Shown here: piece by piece, positions 6,401-11,191 of the stretch
How positions within the stretch are numbered: position 1 is the first letter of the stretch
How the letters are laid out: each line of letters begins with the position of its first letter
Assembly (NCBI GenBank): GCA_031369365.1
Contig: JANMOP010000047.1
Coordinates: 1 to 11,191 of the forward strand
Origin: Methylotenera_A sp031369365
Lineage (GTDB): Bacteria; Pseudomonadota; Gammaproteobacteria; Burkholderiales; Methylophilaceae
Reading direction: 5' to 3'
Length of the DNA: 11,191 nucleotides
The notes under the pieces: model-generated
Told to the model about the DNA's origin: nothing
The model's input: the letters and a program-made list of their open reading frames with translations, nothing else
Database searches by the model: none
Position numbers and translations under genes: made by a program

Positions 6401-7891
6401 AAAACTGGCCGTAGCTGTAGGCACAAAGTCAGCCGTGTCGGTAGATTCGTAGTTGAAAGTAATATCTTTCCACGTTTCAATCGCAGCCCTAAGTGGACTG
6501 CACCATTTAGCGGCATCTTGCAGAATTTGTGGGCCTTCGTTCCAAATATCGCGGCCTTCGTTACGCGCCATTACCATCGCTTCTAATGCCACGCGATTAG
6601 CTTGCGCACCTGCTTGAATGCCTTGCGGGTGTCCAATAGTTCCGCCACCAAACTGCAATATGACGTCATCGCCCAAATAAGTTAGTAATTGGTGCATTTG
6701 CCCTGCGTGAATGCCGCCCGAAGCCACTGGCATACATTTGTTGAGCGAAGCCCAGTCTTGTTCAAAAAACAAGCCGTGCTCTAAGTTTTGAGGGGTGTGG
6801 TCATCCAGCAACGTGTCGTAAAAGCCTTTAATCATGGCAGGATCGCCCTCAAGCTTTCCCACCACCGTGCCTGCGTGAAGGTGATCCACGCCCGCCATAC
6901 GCATCCACTTACAAATCACGCGAAAGTTCATGCCATGATTTTTTTGGCGCGAATAAGTAGAATTACCCGCACGGTGCAAATGCAAAATCATGTCGTTTGC
7001 CCGCGCCCACAGCGCCATGCTTTGTATTACCGTGTAGCCAATCACCAAGTCAATCATGATGATGCAAGAACCTAGTTGCTTGGCAAATTCTGCACGCTTG
7101 TACATTTCCTCCATAGTGCCAGCGGTTACGTTTAAATAATGGCCTTTAATTTCGCCAGTGGCGGCAGAAGCTTTATTGACGGCGTCCATACAGTACAGAA
7201 AGCGATCGCGCCAGTGCATAAAAGGCTGTGAGTTAATGTTCTCGTCATCTTTCATAAAATCCAGGCCGCCTTTTAGGCCTTCATACACCACGCGGCCATA
7301 GTTGCGGGCTGATAAACCCAATTTTGGCTTGGTCGTCGCGCCTAATAACGGACGACCAAACTTATCCAATCTCTCTCTTTCTACAATCACGCCCGTTGCA
7401 GGGCCTTGGAAAGTTTTTAGGTAAGCCACAGGAATACGCATGTCTTCTAAGCGCAAGGCTTTTACTGCTTTCATGCCAAACACGTTACCGATAATTGACG
7501 CAGTTAAATTGGCGATAGAGCCACCTTCAAATAAATCTAAATCGTAAGCAATATAAGCAAAATATTGCGCTTCTGTTTTGGTGCCTTCGCCCGTATTGGG
7601 CACTTGATCAACGCGATAAGCCTTGGCGCGATAAAGCTCGCAAGCGGTCAATCTATCCGTCCACACCACCGTCCAAGTGGCGGTAGATGATTCACCAGCA
7701 ACGGCTGCTGCAATCTCTTCAGGATCGCTACCTGCATGTGGCGTAATGCGAAACATCGCCAGTAAATCAGTATCTTTTGGCACATAGTCAGGCTGCCAGT
7801 AACCCATTTTTTTGTAAGGCAGCACACCCGCTTTATAGCGATCTTTGCCTTCTTTTATTGTTTCATTAGTACTTACCATTGGGCTTGCCAT
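6398..7891 (-). CDS. cbbL: RuBisCO large subunit, red type (form IC)
   Basis: Carboxylates RuBP to two 3-phosphoglycerates. The start chosen is the ATG at 7891 (497 residues), because AAAAGGA at 7900-7906 sits eight bases before it; the earlier in-frame ATG at 7900 overlaps that site. Active-site residues, counted from 7891, are all present: Lys188 and Lys190 in TTKPKLG, the carbamylated Lys214 with metal ligands Asp216 and Glu217 in GLDFMKDDEN, His306 and Arg307 in LHLHRAG, His339 in DHLHAG, loop-6 Lys346 in GTVVGKLEGDP, and SGGIHAGQMH (391-400). Met before the carbamylated lysine, the extended N terminus and the cbbX neighbour mark a red-type form IC enzyme. The C-terminal tail (about 480-497) would be the handle for CbbX. 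It is probably activated by the divergent CbbR. Confidence 0.98.
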   Translation of the reverse strand: MASPMVSTNETIKEGKDRYKAGVLPYKKMGYWQPDYVPKDTDLLAMFRITPHAGSDPEEIAAAVAGESSTATWTVVWTDRLTACELYRAKAYRVDQVPNTGEGTKTEAQYFAYIAYDLDLFEGGSIANLTASIIGNVFGMKAVKALRLEDMRIPVAYLKTFQGPATGVIVERERLDKFGRPLLGATTKPKLGLSARNYGRVVYEGLKGGLDFMKDDENINSQPFMHWRDRFLYCMDAVNKASAATGEIKGHYLNVTAGTMEEMYKRAEFAKQLGSCIIMIDLVIGYTVIQSMALWARANDMILHLHRAGNSTYSRQKNHGMNFRVICKWMRMAGVDHLHAGTVVGKLEGDPAMIKGFYDTLLDDHTPQNLEHGLFFEQDWASLNKCMPVASGGIHAGQMHQLLTYLGDDVILQFGGGTIGHPQGIQAGAQANRVALEAMVMARNEGRDIWNEGPQILQDAAKWCSPLRAAIETWKDITFNYESTDTADFVPTATASF

Positions 7892-7899
7892 GTTTATCA

Positions 7900-7906
7900 T
7901 CCTTTT
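7900..7906 (-). promoter_or_regulatory. ribosome binding site deciding the cbbL start
   Basis: AAAAGGA on the minus strand lies eight bases before the ATG at 7891. The upstream in-frame ATG beginning at 7900 shares its first base with this site and so cannot use it. Confidence 0.7.
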
Positions 7907-7934
7907 ATTGTTTCAAAAAGTATTGTTTCAAAAA
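7906..7934. repeat. 15-base tandem duplication in the cbbL leader
   Basis: TATTGTTTCAAAAA occurs at 7906-7919 and again at 7921-7934, with 14 identical bases at a 15-base period. On the cbbL strand it reads TTTTTGAAACAATA twice, immediately upstream of the cbbL ribosome binding site. It should lie in the 5' untranslated leader if the promoter is near 7940-7970. It could be a slippage duplication or a repeated binding site for a protein or RNA. Confidence 0.75.
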
Positions 7935-7990
7935 ATTTTATAAAATTAATCTTGATGTGCTACTTTATTAAACTTTTAAGTTAAGTTATA
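7934..7990 (-). promoter_or_regulatory. candidate cbbL promoter
   Basis: On the minus strand TATAAA lies within a 14-base palindrome, AATTTTATAAAATT (7934-7947), and would serve as a -10 box. About 17 bases further upstream there is no good TTGACA match. A weak -35 is expected for a promoter that depends on an activator such as CbbR. The region is AT-rich enough that chance matches are likely. Confidence 0.35.
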
Positions 7991-7998
7991 TTAATAAA
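7964..7998. promoter_or_regulatory. candidate CbbR operator in the cbbL-cbbR intergenic region
   Basis: TTTATTAA (7964-7971) and TTAATAAA (7991-7998) are perfect 8-base inverted arms 19 bases apart, centred about 90 bases from the cbbL ATG and 74 from the cbbR ATG. Between them are a second inverted repeat AACTT-TT-AAGTT (7971-7982) and a TTA-N7-TTA element (7981-7993) resembling the TNA-N7-TNA pattern described for CbbR sites. Location and symmetry fit a LysR-type operator that activates cbbL and autoregulates cbbR. The high AT content makes such matches easier to find by chance. Confidence 0.45.
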
Positions 7999-8001
7999 TT
8001 C

Positions 8002-8030
8002 TTTACCCATGATTAAGTAATGCTTATGCA
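8002..8030 (+). promoter_or_regulatory. weak candidate cbbR promoter
   Basis: TTTACC (8002-8007) and TATGCA (8025-8030) have 17-base spacing on the plus strand, 25 bases upstream of the cbbR ATG. Neither box is a close consensus match. It is offered only as the best sigma70-like pair in the right place. Confidence 0.25.
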
Positions 8031-8054
8031 AAATGCACTTTTGGTTAAAAACTG

Positions 8055-8975
8055 ATGAAAAACCTCACATTACGCCAAATCAGAATATTTTTAAGTGCGG
8101 CAAAACACTTAAGTTTTACGCGTGCGGCAGAAGAGCTGCACATTTCCGCACCTGCAATTTCACTGCAAATCAAAGAGATGGAAGAAGATATCGGCGTAAG
8201 TTTATTCACGCGAGAAAACCGAAAAGTAGCGCTTACTTCGGCTGGTGAGTATTTTTTACTTTACGCGCGACGTGTTTCTAGCACGTTAAACGAAGCCAAC
8301 ACCATGATGGAGCGCTTTCGTGGCACGCAGTTTAGGCATTTAAAAATTGGCGTGGTTAGTACGGCAAAGTATTTTTTACCGCATATGTTGGTGCAATTTA
8401 AAAAAGATTTACCCAATCTTCAAATTAAAATTGAGGTGCGAAACAGGCAGCAATTAGTAGAATTATTGCGCGATGGTGAAATAGATATTGCCATTATGGG
8501 CTTACCACCCAAGGAAATTGACACACGTGTAGAGGCATTTGCTAATCATCCGCACGTGTTTATTGCCAGCCCAAATAACCCGCTTGCAGGCGAATTAAAT
8601 ATACCACCTGAAGCGTTGACAAAATTTGAAATGATTTCAAGAGAGCCTGGTTCTGGCACGCGTGCGATTATGGAAAAGTATTTTTCTGAATACAATATTG
8701 CGCCGATTGTCAGCATGGAAATGTCGAGTAACGAGACCATTAAACAAGCGGTGATGGCCAATTTAGGCATCTCGTTCATGTCTTTGCATACCATTGGCAG
8801 CGAGCTTGCCAATAAGCAAATAGCGATTTTAGATATTCAAAATACACCCATTATTCGCACCTGGCATGTGGTTGCGCTAACCAAACGCAATGCCTCACAA
8901 GCCGCCGAGGCTTTTAGATACTTTGTGCTTGAAAAAGGTGGCGAAATTTTAACTCGCATGTTTGCTGAAAATTAA
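8055..8975 (+). CDS. cbbR: LysR-type transcriptional regulator CbbR
   Basis: A DNA-binding activator of the divergent cbb operon. The 306-residue protein has an N-terminal winged helix-turn-helix (about 5-63) with the LysR signature in SFTRAAEELHISAPAISLQI (20-39) and LFTR (50-53), then a linker helix and a periplasmic-binding-protein-like effector domain (about 93-300) beginning LKIGVVSTAKYFLP. Effectors reported for CbbR homologues include RuBP, PEP, ATP and NADPH; which one acts here cannot be told. Divergent placement about 160 bases from cbbL is the classic arrangement. An in-frame stop nine bases upstream makes 8055 the first possible ATG. No clear Shine-Dalgarno is present, so expression is probably low, as is usual for such regulators. 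Confidence 0.93.
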   Translation: MKNLTLRQIRIFLSAAKHLSFTRAAEELHISAPAISLQIKEMEEDIGVSLFTRENRKVALTSAGEYFLLYARRVSSTLNEANTMMERFRGTQFRHLKIGVVSTAKYFLPHMLVQFKKDLPNLQIKIEVRNRQQLVELLRDGEIDIAIMGLPPKEIDTRVEAFANHPHVFIASPNNPLAGELNIPPEALTKFEMISREPGSGTRAIMEKYFSEYNIAPIVSMEMSSNETIKQAVMANLGISFMSLHTIGSELANKQIAILDIQNTPIIRTWHVVALTKRNASQAAEAFRYFVLEKGGEILTRMFAEN

Positions 8976-9020
8976 GTTACTTAGACTACAATATTAGTTG
9001 ATAAAAATTAAGGATTTTAC

Positions 9021-9683
9021 ATGCAATCTACCATAAGCTTTGTTAAGCGCTTTCCTTTTGCCATGCTGCTTTGCGTGCAATTGCTGAGCGTTTTATTTTA
9101 TGGCTTTATGACAGACTCAAAAACCAGCCACCTTATATTTAATTGTTTAGGCTTAATCGTGCCAATTTTAGCGGTTTGGACGGTTTACCGCACGCCAGCC
9201 AGCAATTGGATTGGCTTTGTGTTGGTTACTGCTTCTATCGGTACCTCTCTACTAGCATTATTTGGTGGGCAAACGCAGCTTTTAGTATGGACGCATGTGT
9301 TTGAAAGTTTGCTGTATTTTTATGCTGCGGTTAGCTTGGTCATGTATATGTTTAAAGACGATAATGTGAATTTAGATGAGCTTTACGCAGCTGCTGCCAC
9401 GTTTACGCTGCTGGTGTGGGGCTTCGCGCTGGTATATTCTGTGTGCCAGCAAATTTACCCAAATAGCATCAGTGGCGGCACAACTGCCACACAAGTACGC
9501 AGTTGGATAGAGCTGCTATTTTTTAGCTTTAGCGTGCAATCTGGCACTGGCTTAAGCGACTTATTACCCGTTAGCCCGCAATCACGCGCCATCGCCTCCA
9601 TCCAAATGTTCAGCGGCGTAATGTACATTACCATTGTGCTTTCGCATTTGGTAGGATTAGCCGCTAGTAAAAAAGCAAAGTAA
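9021..9683 (+). CDS. six-helix membrane protein, ion-channel-like with degenerate pore filter
   Basis: Function unknown. The 220-residue protein has five hydrophobic segments (about 9-30, 37-56, 62-81, 86-110, 119-143), then a re-entrant-like stretch (163-183) and a sixth segment (about 190-213), ending in a basic tail. This layout, and FFSFSVQSGTGLSDLLP (167-183), recall the pore loop of the voltage-gated-like potassium channel superfamily: Asp180 and Pro183 fit the end of the motif TVGYGD-x-x-P, but the filter itself reads GTGLSD. No row of charged residues marks a voltage-sensing S4. There is no signal peptide, so insertion in the inner membrane is likely. An AAGGA ribosome binding site (9010-9014) lies six bases before the ATG. 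It follows cbbR by 45 bases on the same strand and may be cotranscribed. A link to carbon fixation is conjecture. Confidence 0.75.
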   Translation: MQSTISFVKRFPFAMLLCVQLLSVLFYGFMTDSKTSHLIFNCLGLIVPILAVWTVYRTPASNWIGFVLVTASIGTSLLALFGGQTQLLVWTHVFESLLYFYAAVSLVMYMFKDDNVNLDELYAAAATFTLLVWGFALVYSVCQQIYPNSISGGTTATQVRSWIELLFFSFSVQSGTGLSDLLPVSPQSRAIASIQMFSGVMYITIVLSHLVGLAASKKAK

Positions 9684-9769
9684 TGACAGCCTGAAACCCG
9701 CATGGATATTGAGTGGTAGGGCATGTATTAAAACTTTTAAATGTGGAGGAAATGGGTGGTTTTTGGTTC

Positions 9770-9808
9770 AAAAACTTTCACCAAAGAGACACAAAGGCAC
9801 AGAGAAGA
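9770..9808 (+). repeat. dispersed intergenic repeat of the ACAGAGACACAGAG type
   Basis: The core CACCAAAGAGACACAAAGG followed by CACAGAGAAG resembles a sequence family (CACCACAGAGACACAGAGGCACAGAGAA and variants) that recurs between genes in many environmental proteobacteria and often creates spurious short ORFs whose products read like FTKETQRHREE. This is recalled from general knowledge, not from a search. Internally it is a decayed tandem of CACARAG-like units. Only one copy lies in the window. Confidence 0.5.
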
Positions 9809-9856
9809 GCCAAACCTCAGCACAGTCATTCTGTACCAGTGCTGGCATCACCGCAG

Positions 9857-9881
9857 AATATATCTGCTAAAGCAGATTATT
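9857..9881 (+). other. hairpin-forming element with alternative pairings
   Basis: ATCTGC (9862-9867) pairs with GCAGAT (9872-9877) across a TAAA loop, extended by AATA/TATT with one bulged T. The GCAGA at 9853-9857 could instead pair with TCTGC (9863-9867), giving mutually exclusive hairpins. No T-tract follows. It could be an RNA structure or chance. Confidence 0.3.
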
Positions 9882-10040
9882 CATGCGAGAAGCAAAGTGA
9901 AAGAATTCAGTTTGGTTTTAAGAGTTAAATTATTCTTAACTTATTGATTTAAAATGGTAATTCAGAATATCGTGTTTGACCCCATATATTCTTAAATAAT
10001 TGAATCTAATTCTCCATTAACAGCGTTTAATAATATTTGC

Positions 10041-10046
10041 AGGAGA
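10041..10046 (+). promoter_or_regulatory. ribosome binding site of the TonB-dependent receptor gene
   Basis: AGGAGA five bases before the ATG at 10052 fixes the start of a gene whose reading frame runs off the right edge. Confidence 0.75.
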
Positions 10047-10051
10047 ATATA

Positions 10052-11191
10052 ATGCCAAAAAAACTGAATGTTAAGCACTTATGTAACTTTTCTTATCTTT
10101 TGTCTACTATGTTATTTACACATGCTGCTTATGCAGGCGGGGAACAAATTACTCTTGAGCCAATTTCAGTATCAGCTGATCCATTGTCTTTAACTGGCAT
10201 CGCTGATTCAGCTAATGTGGGTGCGGTCTCCAAAAAACAACTGCAATCACGCACTGTGTATCGGGCTTCGGAGTTGCTAGAAGCAACACCTGGTTTAATC
10301 GTTAGCCAACATAGTGGCGAAGGTAAAGCCAATCAGTTTTATTTGCGCGGTTTTAATCTTGATCACGGTACCGATTTACGCACTAGTGTTGACGGTATGT
10401 TGGTGAATCAGCGCAGTCATGCGCATGGACAAGGTTGGACCGATTTGAATTTTTTGATTCCAGAATTAGCGACTGGCCTTATTTATAAAAAAGGCACGTA
10501 CTACGCAAATGAAGGTGATTTTTCATCTGCTGGCGCAGTTAGTATTCAATATGCGGATACGTTAGCAAAAGGTATTGCTAGTGCAGGCATTGGTGAAAAT
10601 GGCTACAGGCGTATTTTTTTAGCCGATTCGCCTGAATTTTATGATGGACATTTGTTGTATGCACTAGAGGCTTTTCATAATGATGGTCCATTTAATCAGC
10701 CTGATGATTTTCAAAAATTAAATGGTGTGCTGCGTTATAGCCAAGGCAATCAGGCCAATGGGTTTAATATTTCCGCCATGGCTTATAAAGGTAAATGGAA
10801 CGCCACTGATCAAATTCCCCTAAGAGGTTTAACTAGCGGATTTGTGTCTGATCGATTCGATTTAATTGACCCTACAGATGGTGGTGAAGCGCAGCGCTAT
10901 AGCCTCTCAGCCGATTGGCGCAAAGCTTATGGCAATCACTTTACAAAAATAAACGCTTATGTTGTACACTCAAAATTAGACCTTTTTTCTAACTTTACTT
11001 ACTTTTTAGACGACCCAATTAATGGCGACCAGTTTTCGCAACCTGATAAGAGAACGACTACCGCAATTAATGCTAGCCATGAATGGGGTGCTAAATTATT
11101 TGGGTTTGAATCTAACAACACGGTTGGGCTGCAATTTCAAAACGACAATATTTATAACGGGCTTTACAACACTAAAGCTAGGCAAACACTT
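10052..11191 (+). CDS. TonB-dependent outer-membrane receptor, N-terminal part, cut by window edge
   Basis: The first 380 codons are open to the right edge; a full receptor of this class is usually 650-800 residues, so about half is missing. It starts with a signal peptide (1-28: basic MPKK, hydrophobic core, AYA cleavage site), then a possible TonB box in ITLEPISVSA (33-42). The plug domain follows (about 50-168), with LLEATPGLIVSQHSG (75-89), FYLRGFNLDHGTDL (96-109), VDGMLVNQRSHAHGQGW (113-129) and a plug-end YKKGTYYANEGDFSSAGAVS (145-164). Beta-barrel strands begin after that. Plug motifs such as RGFNLDHGTD and DGMPVN-HAHGQG are shared by a subgroup of proteobacterial receptors whose ligand I cannot name. 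Such proteins import chelated metals, cobalamin or oligosaccharides using TonB energy. No Fur box is evident upstream. Strand, spacing and the intervening repeat suggest a unit separate from the cbb genes. Confidence 0.9.
   Translation, partial: MPKKLNVKHLCNFSYLLSTMLFTHAAYAGGEQITLEPISVSADPLSLTGIADSANVGAVSKKQLQSRTVYRASELLEATPGLIVSQHSGEGKANQFYLRGFNLDHGTDLRTSVDGMLVNQRSHAHGQGWTDLNFLIPELATGLIYKKGTYYANEGDFSSAGAVSIQYADTLAKGIASAGIGENGYRRIFLADSPEFYDGHLLYALEAFHNDGPFNQPDDFQKLNGVLRYSQGNQANGFNISAMAYKGKWNATDQIPLRGLTSGFVSDRFDLIDPTDGGEAQRYSLSADWRKAYGNHFTKINAYVVHSKLDLFSNFTYFLDDPINGDQFSQPDKRTTTAINASHEWGAKLFGFESNNTVGLQFQNDNIYNGLYNTKARQTL

Larger units (their letters stand above)
9684..10051. other. 368-base noncoding stretch with repeat and hairpins
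   Basis: No convincing gene is seen. Two short overlapping plus-strand reading frames (9713-9928 and 9741-9947) translate a dispersed-repeat-like sequence and have no family resemblance. The stretch holds that repeat (about 9770-9808), a GTTTTT/AAAAAC hairpin (9759-9775), CAGCAC/GTGCTG arms (9818-9844), and alternative GCAGA/TCTGC pairings (9853-9877). None is followed by a T-run, so no intrinsic terminator for the upstream gene can be named. TTGACC at 9976-9981 is a possible -35 box for the receptor gene, but no good -10 lies at the right distance. Confidence 0.6.

Noticed and set aside
6398..7891. Met before the carbamylated lysine of RuBisCO considered as an unusual active-site change
   Set aside because: Met at this place is found in other red-type form IC large subunits, so it is a subtype marker and not novel.
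7900..8060. Search of the intergenic region for CRISPR, tRNA or attachment sites
   Set aside because: Only a two-copy 15-base repeat is present, no spacer pattern or cloverleaf is seen, and no integrase gene is nearby.
8033..8248. 71-codon plus-strand frame overlapping the start of cbbR
   Set aside because: It runs in another frame through the conserved helix-turn-helix coding region of cbbR and shows no protein-like features.
9759..9775. GTTTTT/AAAAAC hairpin considered as a terminator for the channel-like gene
   Set aside because: The stem is AT-rich and no T-run follows, so it does not fit an intrinsic terminator.
9713..9947. Two overlapping short plus-strand reading frames in the noncoding stretch
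   Set aside because: They translate the dispersed-repeat-like sequence, have no good ribosome binding site combined with a plausible protein, and resemble known spurious repeat-derived ORFs.
9990..10020. AT-rich imperfect symmetry upstream of the receptor considered as a Fur box
   Set aside because: It matches the GATAATGATAATCATTATC consensus poorly; AT content alone explains the similarity.

Overview
This window carries most of a Calvin-Benson-Bassham (CBB) carbon-fixation operon from a moderately AT-rich, autotrophic or facultatively autotrophic proteobacterium. Beta- or gammaproteobacteria fit best. The signs are a red-type (form IC) RuBisCO with its CbbX activase, a divergent LysR-type cbbR, a split PntA1/PntA2 transhydrogenase and a TonB-dependent outer-membrane receptor. 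The genus cannot be read from the sequence alone.

Region 1 to 7891 is one long block on the minus strand. In transcription order it reads cbbL (RuBisCO large subunit), cbbS (small subunit), cbbX (AAA+ RuBisCO activase), fbp/cbbF (fructose-1,6-bisphosphatase), prk/cbbP (phosphoribulokinase), fba/cbbA (class II aldolase), tpiA (triosephosphate isomerase), pntA1 (NAD(P) transhydrogenase alpha part 1) and the first 15 codons of pntA2, cut by the window edge. Gaps are 3 to 51 bases, cbbX and fbp overlap by 29 bases, and no terminator is visible, so a single transcript is likely. The genes cover CO2 fixation, RuBisCO repair, RuBP regeneration and the triose-to-FBP-to-F6P segment, then a proton-motive-force-driven source of NADPH. 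pgk, gap, tkt, rpe and rpi are absent here and must lie elsewhere.

Region 7892 to 8054 is the divergent cbbL/cbbR control region. It is very AT-rich and contains a 15-base tandem duplication just upstream of the cbbL ribosome binding site, a 14-base palindrome near a possible cbbL -10 box, and a TTTATTAA/TTAATAAA inverted repeat that is a candidate CbbR operator.

Region 8055 to 9683 (plus strand) holds cbbR and an uncharacterised six-helix membrane protein that looks like an ion channel with a degenerate selectivity filter. Region 9684 to 10051 is a 368-base noncoding stretch containing a dispersed-repeat-like sequence and several small hairpins. From 10052 to the right edge is the first 380 codons of a TonB-dependent receptor of unknown substrate.

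No CRISPR array, tRNA, rRNA, transposase or prophage gene is visible. The core genes are well-known families. The less explained material is the regulatory repeats, the channel-like gene beside cbbR, and the noncoding stretch before the receptor.
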